A stretch of DNA of 64,000 nt from NCBI RefSeq assembly GCF_042427745.1, contig NZ_JBHMFA010000005.1; one strand, given 5' to 3'. This document shows, in pieces, positions 9,040 through 18,050 of this stretch. Position 1 is the stretch's first letter, and the number at the start of each line of letters is the position of its first letter. Below the pieces are notes generated by a model that worked only from the letters and a program-made list of their open reading frames with translations, was not told the DNA's origin and ran no database searches. Made by a program: the position numbers and the translations under genes. The DNA comes from Algibacter miyuki (GTDB taxonomy: Bacteria; Bacteroidota; Bacteroidia; Flavobacteriales; Flavobacteriaceae).

Positions 9040-11562
9040 ATGGGAAAAAGCATACAATTATTCGTCCTTTTTAGTTTATTTTCAACCTTCTTGTTTGCAC
9101 AAAAAGAAGTAACAATAAGCGGAAAAGTGATTGATAAAGAAACCAATCAACCTTTAGAATACGCTACTATTGCTTTCTTTAGCAAAAAAGAGAATAAAAT
9201 TGTAACCGGAGGCATTACCAACATGAAAGGTGATTTTTCTATTCCTGTTGCACGTGGACTTTACGATATTACTATTGAATATATTTCGTTTAAAACAATA
9301 ACTATTACCGATAAAAAACTTGAAAAATCGGAAAACATCGGGTCCTTTTCTTTAGACTTAGATACTGAAGCTTTAGGTGAAGTTGAAATTATTGCCGAAC
9401 GCACCACAGTAGAAATTAAACTTGACAAAAAAATCTACAATATAGGTAAAGATTTAACTACTGCAGGTGGTACCGTAAGCGATGCTTTAAACAACGTGCC
9501 TTCTGTTGCTGTTGATATTGAAGGCGGTATCAGTTTAAGAGGAAACGAAAATGTTAGAATCTTAATTAACGGAAAACCGTCTGCAATGGCTGGTTTTGGA
9601 GATACTAATGTTTTAAGTCAATTACCGGCAGAAGCCATTGAACGTGTTGAAGTAATTACATCGCCATCGGCAAGATATGATGCTGAAGGTACGGCGGGTA
9701 TTTTAAATATTATACTAAGGCAAAAAGAAACATTAGGTGTTAATGGTTCGTTTAACTTAACAGTTGGTGATCCTGAAAACCTTGGTCTTTCAGCAAATTT
9801 AAATTACCGTACAGAAAAATTTAATTTATTCTCCAACTTAGGTTATCGTTATGCCGATGAGCCTAGAAATAGTTTTAACGACACCAAATATTTTGATAGA
9901 ATAGTTGATGGCATTACCGAAACTCCAGAATACGAAAGAATTAGAGAAGATCAAGACGTAACACGTATTAAACGTAGTTATAATGGAAGCCTTGGTATGG
10001 AATACTTTTTATCTGATAAAACATCATTAACAGGTAGTGTATTTTATAGATATGGTGAAGATGCCGATTTATCGGAAAATTACAGCGATCGGTTTAATAA
10101 CGGAAGTATTGTAGAACAAACCTTAAGAAATGAAAAGGAAGATGAAGACGGAGATAGCTACCAACTAGCTTTAAACTATATAACAAAGTTTAATGATGAC
10201 GGCCATCAATTAACTGCCGATTTACAATTTGAGCAAGGCTCTGAAGAAAAATTAACATCTATTAATGAAGATTATATTTTTACCGACAAAACTAATCCAG
10301 ATGCTTTTCAGCAAGAAATAGTAAACGAAATTGAAGATGAAAAAGAATACCTATTTCAAGTAGATTATGTTTTACCTATTGGAGAAAACGCCAGGTTTGA
10401 AGCCGGTTATAGAGGTAATTTTAAAAATGAAATAAAAGATTATACATTAGAACAAGAAGATATTGCTAATAGCAGCTTTTTTGTAAATGATACCATAACA
10501 AACATTTTTGATTATACTGAAAACATAAACGCCCTTTACACACAATACGGTACTAAGCTAGGTAAGTTCTCCTTTTTATTAGGCCTTCGTTTAGAAAACA
10601 CACAACTTAAAGGTGAAATTAATTCTAGATTATCTAATGAAGAATTACAAGAAGCTTTTGGTTTCCCGATTGATACTAATTTTGATAGAAATTATTTAGG
10701 CCTCTTCCCTACAGTTAACTTAATATACAATTTAGCAGGAGCAGATTCTGATGAAGAGGAAAGCGTAACATTAGGTTACAACAGACGAATTAATAGAGCT
10801 CGCGGGTATTTTATCAACCCTTTCCCGTCACGTTCTAGCCGAACTAATGTATTTCAAGGAAACCCTAATTTAAGCCCGGCGTTTGCTAGCGCTTTCGATG
10901 TAGGTTATTTAAAACGTTGGGATGAATTAACCTTAACAACTTCGGTTTATTACCAACATGAAACAGATTCTTTTGAGCGTGTAGAAGAAAATACAGGTCA
11001 ACAAACTACCGATGGTATTGATATTATTAGAACCATTCCTGTTAACTTATCATCTAACGATAGAACAGGTGCTGAATTTGGCGTACTATACAATCCTAAC
11101 AAATGGCTTAGATTAAATACGAGCTTTAACGCCTTTCAATTTAATACTAAGGGGGAATTTAACGGTGTAGATTATAGTGCTAAAAACACAAGTTGGTTTG
11201 CTCGTTTTAGTAGTAAAATTGCTTTACCATCTAGCATTGATTGGCAAACAAATGCCTTTTACAAAGGTGCTAGCGAAGATGCACAAAGTATAAATAAAGG
11301 AGTGTTTAGTTTAGATTTAGCTTTTAGTAAAGAGATATTAAATGATAATGCGACAATTTCTTTAAATGCAAGAGATATTTTTAATTCTAGAAAAAGAAGA
11401 ACCTTAACCACTACCGAGTTTTTCCAAAGAGAAAATGAATCGCAATACAGACAACGTCAAATTAATTTATCTTTTAGATACCGTTTTAATCAACAAAAAA
11501 TGCGTAATGAAAGAAGAAACAATAATGGCGGTGGAGATGACGACATGGACTTCGAAGGATAA
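9040..11562 (+). CDS. TonB-receptor-like outer-membrane beta-barrel protein
   Basis: An 840-residue outer-membrane protein. The signal peptide ends in FLFA before Gln22. A carboxypeptidase-regulatory-like beta domain (about 24-110, with SGKVIDKETNQPLEYA) comes next. A plug-like domain with RILINGKPSA and a barrel rich in aromatic strands follow (about 215-815), ending in a hydrophilic GGGDDD tail. This order fits the Bacteroidota 'outer membrane beta-barrel family' related to TonB-dependent receptors. The ligand is unknown. There is no SusD partner, so it is not a classical polysaccharide-utilisation pair. A TAAATTTG -7-like box at 8998-9005 lies 34 bases upstream of the start; a strong hairpin ends the gene. 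Confidence 0.88.
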   Translation: MGKSIQLFVLFSLFSTFLFAQKEVTISGKVIDKETNQPLEYATIAFFSKKENKIVTGGITNMKGDFSIPVARGLYDITIEYISFKTITITDKKLEKSENIGSFSLDLDTEALGEVEIIAERTTVEIKLDKKIYNIGKDLTTAGGTVSDALNNVPSVAVDIEGGISLRGNENVRILINGKPSAMAGFGDTNVLSQLPAEAIERVEVITSPSARYDAEGTAGILNIILRQKETLGVNGSFNLTVGDPENLGLSANLNYRTEKFNLFSNLGYRYADEPRNSFNDTKYFDRIVDGITETPEYERIREDQDVTRIKRSYNGSLGMEYFLSDKTSLTGSVFYRYGEDADLSENYSDRFNNGSIVEQTLRNEKEDEDGDSYQLALNYITKFNDDGHQLTADLQFEQGSEEKLTSINEDYIFTDKTNPDAFQQEIVNEIEDEKEYLFQVDYVLPIGENARFEAGYRGNFKNEIKDYTLEQEDIANSSFFVNDTITNIFDYTENINALYTQYGTKLGKFSFLLGLRLENTQLKGEINSRLSNEELQEAFGFPIDTNFDRNYLGLFPTVNLIYNLAGADSDEEESVTLGYNRRINRARGYFINPFPSRSSRTNVFQGNPNLSPAFASAFDVGYLKRWDELTLTTSVYYQHETDSFERVEENTGQQTTDGIDIIRTIPVNLSSNDRTGAEFGVLYNPNKWLRLNTSFNAFQFNTKGEFNGVDYSAKNTSWFARFSSKIALPSSIDWQTNAFYKGASEDAQSINKGVFSLDLAFSKEILNDNATISLNARDIFNSRKRRTLTTTEFFQRENESQYRQRQINLSFRYRFNQQKMRNERRNNNGGGDDDMDFEG

Positions 11563-11583
11563 TAGGAAAACGAAACACTGAGT

Positions 11584-11630
11584 AAAAAAAAGGAGAGCGA
11601 TTAGTTATACTAATCGCTCTCCTTTTTTTA
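11584..11630 (+). terminator. Strong Rho-independent terminator after the TonB-like gene
   Basis: A nearly perfect inverted repeat: GGAGAGCGATTAG (11592-11604), loop TTATA, CTAATCGCTCTCC, flanked by A8 and T7. The symmetric tails allow it to act on both strands. Confidence 0.93.
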
Positions 11631-11732
11631 TGAATATACTTAAATCCTTTTGTCGTACAGTTAAAAGTAAATTGCTTCATAAAACGCATTGCTACAACAC
11701 ATTTATTTAAAACATCCAATTTACAAAACAAA

Positions 11733-11758
11733 AAAAGGAAGCTCATTGAGCTTCCTTC
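11733..11758 (-). terminator. Terminator of the small membrane-protein gene
   Basis: Stem GGAAGCTC (11737-11744), loop ATT, stem GAGCTTCC (11748-11755). The A-run at 11729-11736 becomes a U-run on the minus-strand transcript, so it ends the gene read from 11959 to 11783. Confidence 0.85.
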
Positions 11759-11782
11759 TTATTATATACTGTCAATTAAATC

Positions 11783-11959
11783 TTAAGAATTTAATCGTTT
11801 AGCTTTTTTCTCTTCTTTAATTTCCTTTAATCTTTCAATTAAAGCACCTCCAACCCAGTAAGGGATTATAAAGGTTACTAAGAAAATCATTAACCAAAAT
11901 CCAAGGGTTAATATTCCTAAAAATGCTAAAAAGCCTAAATATTGATCAAAATCAAACAT
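11783..11959 (-). CDS. Small single-span membrane protein, 58 residues
   Basis: A short open frame, ATG at 11959 to TAA at 11783. The product starts MFDFDQYLGFLAFLG. It has a long hydrophobic stretch (about residues 8-34, perhaps one long or two short helices, with WLMIFLVTFIIPYW), then a charged lysine- and glutamate-rich tail (ERLKEIKEEKKAKR) that should face the cytoplasm. A dedicated terminator hairpin lies 25 bases downstream, and the gene is separated from both neighbours. I do not recognise a family. Codon use resembles the neighbours. It is a believable gene by composition, topology and terminator; its function is unknown. Confidence 0.72.
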   Translation of the reverse strand: MFDFDQYLGFLAFLGILTLGFWLMIFLVTFIIPYWVGGALIERLKEIKEEKKAKRLNS

Positions 11960-12052
11960 AATTGTTGGTGTCTTTTATAAATCTTACGCAAATATAATAT
12001 AAAGCTTGATGTTATACAATATCAAAATAAAATTTATTAACAGAGTTTTTAA

Positions 12053-12694
12053 CTAATCTAAGTTTGGTTGTGGCGTCATACGTAAATATGGTTTCACTTC
12101 TGTAAACCCTTTTGGGAAAATTGCAGGAATATCTGCCGTTGCAATAGCAGGCACTACAACACAATCATCACCATTTTGCCAGTTTGCTGGTGTAGCTACT
12201 TTATGGTAAGCTGTTAATTGAAGCGAGTCTACAACACGTAATAACTCATCAAAATTTCTACCTGTAGAAGCTGGATAAGTAATCATTAATTTCACCTTCT
12301 TATTATTATCTATTACAAAAACAGAACGCACCGTAAGTTTGCTATCTGCATTTGGGTGAATCATATCATAAAGTTCAGAAACTTTTCCATCTTCATCTGC
12401 GATAATTGGGAAATTAACTGTGGTATTTTGAGTTTCATTAATATCTTTAATCCATCCGTGGTGAGATTCTACACCATCAACACTTAAAGCGACCACTTTT
12501 ACGTTACGTTTTTTAAACTCATCGGTATATCGTGCTACAGTTCCTAACTCGGTAGTACAAACAGGCGTATAATCTGCTGGGTGTGAAAATAATATTCCCC
12601 AGCTATCGCCTAACCATTCGTGAAAGTTAATTGTTCCTTCCGATGTTTCTGCTGTAAAATTCGGAGCTTCATCTCCTAATCTAATTGTTGCCAT
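12053..12694 (-). CDS. 1-Cys peroxiredoxin (Prx6 subfamily)
   Basis: A 213-residue thiol peroxidase that reduces hydrogen peroxide and organic hydroperoxides. The active-site segment is HPADYTPVCTTE, with the peroxidatic cysteine C46 and the preceding Thr and Pro of the Prx signature. The long C-terminal arm (NWQNGDDCVVVP followed by KPYLRMTPQP) is typical of Prx6-type enzymes. The only other cysteine, in GDDCVVVP, is not at a classical resolving position. It is cytosolic with no signal peptide. It is divergent from fumC and has no linked regulator gene. Confidence 0.93.
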   Translation of the reverse strand: MATIRLGDEAPNFTAETSEGTINFHEWLGDSWGILFSHPADYTPVCTTELGTVARYTDEFKKRNVKVVALSVDGVESHHGWIKDINETQNTTVNFPIIADEDGKVSELYDMIHPNADSKLTVRSVFVIDNNKKVKLMITYPASTGRNFDELLRVVDSLQLTAYHKVATPANWQNGDDCVVVPAIATADIPAIFPKGFTEVKPYLRMTPQPNLD

Positions 12695-12878
12695 TTTATA
12701 TTTAGTTTAAAAATTAATTATTATTTAAATTCATTATAAAGATAATTCATTTTTAATAAGGCAAATAATATTTAATCTTATGAATTTGTTAAAAATTCAG
12801 TAGAAAAACTAATGTATTTCACGTCAAAAAACAGTCAAATCTATTAACTTTGTAACTCATAATTAAACTAATATTGCC

Positions 12879-14276
12879 ATGAGTTACAGAATTGAAAAAG
12901 ATACCATGGGCGAGGTAAAAGTACCTGCCGATAAACTTTGGGGAGCACAAACTGAGCGCTCTAGGAATAACTTCAAAATTGGACCATCTGCGTCAATGCC
13001 GTTAGAAATAATTTACGGTTTTGCATATTTAAAAAAGGCAGCGGCTTACACCAACTGTGAATTGGGCGTGTTAGCTATTGAAAAACGTGACCATATTGCT
13101 AACGTTTGTAATGAAATTCTCGAAGGTAAGCACGACGATCAATTTCCTTTAGTAATTTGGCAAACAGGTTCGGGTACGCAAAGTAACATGAATGTTAATG
13201 AGGTTATTGCCAACAGAGCACACCAACTTGCAGGATTTGTTATTGGTGAAGGAGAAAAAACCATTCAACCGAATGATGATGTTAATAAATCGCAATCGTC
13301 TAACGACACCTTCCCTACCGGAATGCATATTGCAGCTTACAAAAAAATTGTTGAAAACACCATTCCTGGGGTTAGACAATTACGAGAGACGTTGAAGAAA
13401 AAATCGGATGCGTTTAAAAATGTTGTAAAAATTGGACGTACACATTTAATGGATGCAACACCTTTAACATTAGGTCAAGAACTTTCGGGTTATGTAGCAC
13501 AATTAGATCACGGTATGAACGCTTTAGAAAACACATTAGCGCATTTAAGTGAATTAGCTTTAGGTGGTACAGCAGTTGGAACAGGGTTAAACACACCAAA
13601 AGGTTACAGCAAACGTGTTGCTGAATATATCGCAGAATTTACAGGATTACCTTTTGTTACAGCTCCAAATAAATTCGAGGCATTAGCGGCTCACGATGCT
13701 TTAGTTGAAACACATGGTGCTTTAAAACAACTTGCGGTATCTTTAAATAAAATAGCTAACGATATTAGAATGATGGCTTCTGGCCCACGTTCAGGTATTG
13801 GCGAAATTTCAATTCCTGCCAACGAACCAGGAAGTTCTATTATGCCTGGAAAAGTAAACCCAACACAATGTGAAGCCTTAACTATGGTTTGTGCACAAGT
13901 TATAGGTAACGATGTTGCTGTTTCTGTTGGAGGTATGCAAGGCCATTACGAGCTTAACGTTTTTAAACCTGTTATGGCTGCCAATGTTTTACAATCGGCA
14001 CAATTAATTGGAGATGCTTGTGTTAGTTTTGATGAAAACTGTGCGGTTGGTATCGAGCCAAACCAAGAAGTTATTACTAAACTACTTAATAACTCCTTAA
14101 TGCTTGTTACCGCTTTAAATACCAAAATTGGTTATTATAAAGCTGCTGAAATTGCAAACACAGCACACGAAAACGGAACCACTTTAAAAGAAGAAGCCGT
14201 ACGTTTAGGTTATGTTACTCCTGAAGACTACGATGCTTGGGTAAAACCAGAAGATATGGTTGGTGCTTTAAAATAG
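12879..14276 (+). CDS. fumC: Fumarate hydratase, class II
   Basis: A 465-residue iron-independent fumarase interconverting fumarate and malate in the TCA cycle. It belongs to the aspartase/fumarase superfamily: TGSGTQSNMNVNE near residue 97, SSNDTFPTGMH near 138, GRTHLMDATP near 186 (catalytic base His), and the GSSIMPGKVNP signature near 317 with the mobile-loop serine. Length matches FumC. TAACTTTG at 12845-12852 matches the -7 consensus, 26 bases before the start, though I see no good -33 TTG. A terminator follows. Confidence 0.96.
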   Translation: MSYRIEKDTMGEVKVPADKLWGAQTERSRNNFKIGPSASMPLEIIYGFAYLKKAAAYTNCELGVLAIEKRDHIANVCNEILEGKHDDQFPLVIWQTGSGTQSNMNVNEVIANRAHQLAGFVIGEGEKTIQPNDDVNKSQSSNDTFPTGMHIAAYKKIVENTIPGVRQLRETLKKKSDAFKNVVKIGRTHLMDATPLTLGQELSGYVAQLDHGMNALENTLAHLSELALGGTAVGTGLNTPKGYSKRVAEYIAEFTGLPFVTAPNKFEALAAHDALVETHGALKQLAVSLNKIANDIRMMASGPRSGIGEISIPANEPGSSIMPGKVNPTQCEALTMVCAQVIGNDVAVSVGGMQGHYELNVFKPVMAANVLQSAQLIGDACVSFDENCAVGIEPNQEVITKLLNNSLMLVTALNTKIGYYKAAEIANTAHENGTTLKEEAVRLGYVTPEDYDAWVKPEDMVGALK

Positions 14277-14296
14277 TATACACAATTTATTTATAT

Positions 14297-14332
14297 AAAA
14301 AAAAGCCGATAACTAATGTTATCGGCTTTTTT
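14297..14332 (+). terminator. fumC terminator
   Basis: Stem GCCGATAAC (14305-14313), loop TAAT, stem GTTATCGGC, flanked by an A-run and a T-run. Confidence 0.93.
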
Positions 14333-14496
14333 ATGCCGTTAATTAACAGAATAATAAATCAAACTCTAAAAGTCTCATAAAATATTTAACACCTTTATTT
14401 TTACTTATTGTAATGGCTTCAAACGGTATACCATAACAACTAATTCATAGTTTTATATGAAGCTGCTACAACCAATTTTATACAATGATAATCCAC

Positions 14497-14526
14497 AAAA
14501 AAAGCCCCTCATTTCTGAGGAGCTTT
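14497..14526 (-). terminator. rpsA terminator
   Basis: The stem AAGCCCCTCA / TGAGGAGCTT (one mismatch) with loop TTTC, preceded on the plus strand by A7, becomes a hairpin with a U-tail 45 bases after the rpsA stop. Confidence 0.85.
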
Positions 14527-14569
14527 AATGTTATAAATAGGTTTCCGTTTTCACGGAAAAGGAAATGAA

Positions 14570-16402
14570 TTATATTTTCCCGTCCATTTTATCTTTAAGC
14601 GCTTGTAAGGCATCATTAGCATCACCTAAAGTTGGTTTTGCTTCTGCTGCTTGAGCTTCTGCTTTACGTACAGCTTGCTTAACAATTTTCGCTTCTTCTG
14701 CTCTAAATACTGCAGTATGAGATGCTACAACTCTTTTGAATTCTTTGTTGAATTCAATAATTTTGAATTGTGCTTCTTCACCTTTCTTTAATTTAGTACC
14801 ATCTTCTTTCTCTAAATGACGAGAAGGAACAAATGCAACGATATCTTCGTTAAATTCGATAGTAGCTCCTTTATCAACAATCTCTGTAAGAGCTGCTGTA
14901 TGAAGTGTTTCTAAAGCAAATTCAGTTTCGTATTTATCCCAAGGGTTAGAAGTAGTTTGTTTATGTCCTAAAGATAATTTACGACCTTCAACATCTAATT
15001 CTAATACAACCACATCTAATTTATCGCCAACAGCGCAGAATTCAGATGGGTGCTTAATTTTCTTAGTCCAAGATAAATCAGAGATATAAATTAATCCGTC
15101 AATTCCTTCTTCTAATTCAACAAAAACACCAAAGTTTGTAAAGTTACGTACAATACCTGTATGCTTAGAAGATAATGGGTATTTAGTAGTAATATCTGTC
15201 CATGGATCAGCAGATAATTGCTTGATACCTAGAGACATTTTACGATCTTCTCTATCTAAAGTTAAGATTACTGCATCAACTTCATCTCCAACAGAAACGA
15301 AATCTTGTGCAGAACGTAAATGTGTAGACCAAGACATTTCAGAAACGTGAATTAATCCTTCAACACCATCAGCAACTTCGATAAATGCACCGTAATCAGC
15401 GATTACAACAACTTTACCTTTTACTTTATCACCAACTTTTACCTCTTCAGCTAAAGCTTCCCAAGGATGTTTAGATAATTGTTTAAGACCTAATTGGATT
15501 CTTGATTTGTTTTCATCAAAATCAAGGATTACAACGTTAAGTTTTTGATCTAATTCAACAATCTCATTTGGATGGTTGATACGAGACCAAGATAAATCAG
15601 TAATGTGAACTAATCCATCAACACCACCAAGATCGATGAATACACCGTAAGAAGTAATATTTTTAACAATACCTTCTAATACTTGACCTTTTTCTAATTG
15701 ACCAATAATTTCTTTCTTCTGGATTTCAATATCAGCTTCAATTAAAGCTTTATGAGAAACAACTACGTTTTTAAACTCATGGTTGATTTTCACAACTTTG
15801 AATTCCATAGTTTTGTTTACGTACTGGTCGTAATCTCTAATTGGCTTAACATCAATTTGAGATCCTGGTAAGAATGCTTCAATTCCGAAAACATCTACAA
15901 TCATACCACCTTTAGTTCTGCATTTTACAAAACCGTTAACAATTTCTCCAGTTTCGTGTGCTTTATTTACACGATCCCATGCTTTAATTACACGAGCTTT
16001 TCTGTGAGATAATACTAACTGACCAGTTGCATCTTCACGCACATCAATTAATACTTCAACTTTATCTCCTACAGATAAACCTGGGTTGTAACGAAATTCG
16101 TTTAAAGAAATAACACCTTCAGATTTTGCGTTGATGTCAATAATAGCATCTCTATCAGAAATGTGTACTACTGTACCTTCAACAACTTCATCATTTAAAG
16201 TGTCTACGAAATTTTCAGCTACTAATTTTTCAAATTCTAATAATTGCTGACCATCAACTTCATCAATTCCTTCTTCGTAATTGTGCCAGTTAAAATCTGC
16301 TAAGAATTTTTCAGGGTTTGCTTTTGCTTCAGATTCAACTGGAGCTCCAACAGTTTGTGCTTCAGTTGCTTCAACTTCAGCTGGGTTTGCGTTTTCCGCC
16401 AT
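14570..16402 (-). CDS. rpsA: 30S ribosomal protein S1
   Basis: A 610-residue RNA-binding protein with an acidic N-terminal extension (residues 1-45, rich in Ala, Glu and Thr) and six S1 (OB-fold) repeats. Typical repeat segments are VEGTVVHISDRDAIID, GIVKNITSYGVFIDLGG, GKVVVIADYGAFIEV and GIVRNFTNFGVFVEL, each followed by an LxHxSDLSW-type motif. S1 binds the 5' leader of mRNAs and helps unfold them; in Bacteroidota, where Shine-Dalgarno pairing is weak, it may matter more. The C-terminus is Ala/Glu/Lys-rich. The upstream leader is long, and the gene has its own terminator. Confidence 0.95.
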   Translation of the reverse strand: MAENANPAEVEATEAQTVGAPVESEAKANPEKFLADFNWHNYEEGIDEVDGQQLLEFEKLVAENFVDTLNDEVVEGTVVHISDRDAIIDINAKSEGVISLNEFRYNPGLSVGDKVEVLIDVREDATGQLVLSHRKARVIKAWDRVNKAHETGEIVNGFVKCRTKGGMIVDVFGIEAFLPGSQIDVKPIRDYDQYVNKTMEFKVVKINHEFKNVVVSHKALIEADIEIQKKEIIGQLEKGQVLEGIVKNITSYGVFIDLGGVDGLVHITDLSWSRINHPNEIVELDQKLNVVILDFDENKSRIQLGLKQLSKHPWEALAEEVKVGDKVKGKVVVIADYGAFIEVADGVEGLIHVSEMSWSTHLRSAQDFVSVGDEVDAVILTLDREDRKMSLGIKQLSADPWTDITTKYPLSSKHTGIVRNFTNFGVFVELEEGIDGLIYISDLSWTKKIKHPSEFCAVGDKLDVVVLELDVEGRKLSLGHKQTTSNPWDKYETEFALETLHTAALTEIVDKGATIEFNEDIVAFVPSRHLEKEDGTKLKKGEEAQFKIIEFNKEFKRVVASHTAVFRAEEAKIVKQAVRKAEAQAAEAKPTLGDANDALQALKDKMDGKI

Positions 16403-16582
16403 TTAATTAAATTTAATAATGCTTTTTTATTTGCATCGCTTTCGCGGAAATAAAAACACATTATGTTTTGTATTCTGTCTGTTTTGGAAGATTTAAGCAA
16501 GTAACACACAGAAGTGTTATTTTTAAATAAAGTTTCATTCCTTTTCTCTTTCCAATAAATCGCTAAAAGGAGTGCAAAAATA
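16403..16582 (-). promoter_or_regulatory. rpsA 5' leader and -7-type promoter box
   Basis: On the minus strand TATTTTTG (plus 16575-16582) matches the TAnnTTTG -7 consensus, though no TTG lies at the right distance. Transcription from it would give a leader of roughly 165 bases. The leader holds a CGC-GAAA-GCG GNRA-type mini-hairpin (16437-16446) and an imperfect AACAC...GTGTT hairpin near 16502-16517. In E. coli S1 represses its own mRNA through leader structure; the same is possible here but not shown. The rest of the gap, to 16726, is AT-rich with nothing else I can support. Confidence 0.4.
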
Positions 16583-16726
16583 CATATTTTCAATCAATTA
16601 GCCTAATTTCATTAAAATATTTTAAACTACTGATTACTAGATAAATAATAAAATTAAAAAAAATGTTAAAAATTGGCATCGGTTTTGCTATATTGAACCT
16701 GTTAAACAAAATTAAAATCTACACTT

Positions 16727-17107
16727 ATGACAATGAAAGCAAAATACCAACCTGTATTAGATCTAGGCGAAGCTTTAAACATCCAAAATGGTGATGTTAA
16801 AGAAGAAAACGGACAATTAAAAGTTACAGGAACAGCAAATACGCCTTATGAAAAGAACTTAATTTGGGACAAAATTAAAGAAATTGGTGGTGATAATCCT
16901 TCGGATATTATGGCCGATATTAAAGTAGCCGATGAAACTGTTTTCCATAGACACACTGTAAAAAGCGGTGAAACTTTAGGTAAAATAGCTATTCAGTATT
17001 ATGGTAAAGCAGCGAAATATCAAGATATTTTTAAAGCAAACTCTGATATTTTAAAGAATCCAGACGTTATTCACCCAGACCAAGAATTAATTATTCCAAA
17101 TCTATAG
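16727..17107 (+). CDS. BON-LysM protein (Kbp/YgaU-like)
   Basis: A 126-residue protein with an N-terminal BON-like domain (about 10-68, including GQLKVTGTANTPYEKN) and a C-terminal LysM domain (about 74-126: HTVKSGETLGKIAIQYYG ... IHPDQELIIPNL). The architecture matches E. coli Kbp (YgaU), a cytoplasmic potassium-binding protein, and related stress proteins. No signal peptide is visible, which agrees with a cytosolic sensor rather than a cell-wall binder. ATG at 16727 and 16733 are both possible starts. A terminator follows closely, so it is a single-gene unit. Confidence 0.88.
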   Translation: MTMKAKYQPVLDLGEALNIQNGDVKEENGQLKVTGTANTPYEKNLIWDKIKEIGGDNPSDIMADIKVADETVFHRHTVKSGETLGKIAIQYYGKAAKYQDIFKANSDILKNPDVIHPDQELIIPNL

Positions 17108-17130
17108 GGAATAATTACTTAGAATAAAGA

Positions 17131-17166
17131 AAACGAACGTCTATTTATTTAGGCGTTCGTTTTTTT
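17131..17166 (+). terminator. Terminator of the BON-LysM gene
   Basis: Stem AAACGAACGTCT / AGGCGTTCGTTT (one G-U pair) with an eight-base loop, followed by a T-run. Confidence 0.92.
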
Positions 17167-17215
17167 ATGTTTTATATTGAAGTTTAAAGACTATCTACTG
17201 ATTTCGGAATCCCTC

Positions 17216-17911
17216 CTACTTCAAACCTTCAATCGTCATTTTAGCAAGTTTTAATATTTTATCAAACTGTTCTTCTAAAGTCATATCCGTATTATCAATT
17301 TCAATAGCATCATCAGCCTTTACTAACGGCGAATCTTCTCGAGTTGAATCTATATGGTCGCGTTCTACCACATTGTGTAAAACATCTTCATACAAGACTT
17401 TATCGCCACGTTCTATCAATTCATCAAAACGGCGGATAGCTCTTTTTTCCGCGGAAGCGAGCATAAATAATTTAAGTTCGGCATCTTTAAAAACAACGGT
17501 TCCAATATCACGACCGTCCATTACTACGCCTTTATCTAATCCCATTTTTTGTTGTTGTTCTACCAGTTTCTGCCTAACTTCCGAAATGGCAGCCACTTTA
17601 CTCACAAAGCTGGAAACCTCTAAAGTTCTAATTTGTTTTTCAATATTTTCACCATTCAAGTACACTTCAGCAAAACCTAAACTTTCATTAAATTTAAAGC
17701 TAATTGTTATTTTTTCAAGTTGAAAAATTAGCGCTTCAACATTAAAATCATCTTTAGAAATCAATCCATTTTGCATGGCATAAAACGTCACCGCTCTATA
17801 CATTGCTCCAGAATCCACATATACATAGCCTAAATGTTTTGCCAGCTGTTTGGCTACTGTACTTTTTCCTGTTGAAGAAAATCCGTCGATGGCAATAGTA
17901 ATTTTATTCAT
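17216..17911 (-). CDS. cmk: Cytidylate kinase
   Basis: A 231-residue (d)CMP kinase using ATP to make (d)CDP. The P-loop GFSSTGKST is at residues 10-18. VDSGAMYRAV near 32 binds the nucleotide and DGRDIGTVVF near 127 matches the family's DGRDIGTxVxP/KA motif. The LID region near 155-190 contains RRFDELIERG. Length is normal. It is the gene after porQ on the same strand, 139 bases apart, so porQ-cmk may be co-transcribed. A one-mismatch copy of the repeated 14-mer lies within it at 17447-17460. Confidence 0.96.
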   Translation of the reverse strand: MNKITIAIDGFSSTGKSTVAKQLAKHLGYVYVDSGAMYRAVTFYAMQNGLISKDDFNVEALIFQLEKITISFKFNESLGFAEVYLNGENIEKQIRTLEVSSFVSKVAAISEVRQKLVEQQQKMGLDKGVVMDGRDIGTVVFKDAELKLFMLASAEKRAIRRFDELIERGDKVLYEDVLHNVVERDHIDSTREDSPLVKADDAIEIDNTDMTLEEQFDKILKLAKMTIEGLK

Positions 17912-18050
17912 TTATTTTATGTTGAAATGGGATGTTATTAAAAGTTCAAAAATACTTAAAGTGATAGAAAGTATTAAATAAAACCGATTAAATATATTTT
18001 GAAAGTAGCTTTTCTAAGTTAAAAATCGAACTTTACTAACTAATTCAAGC

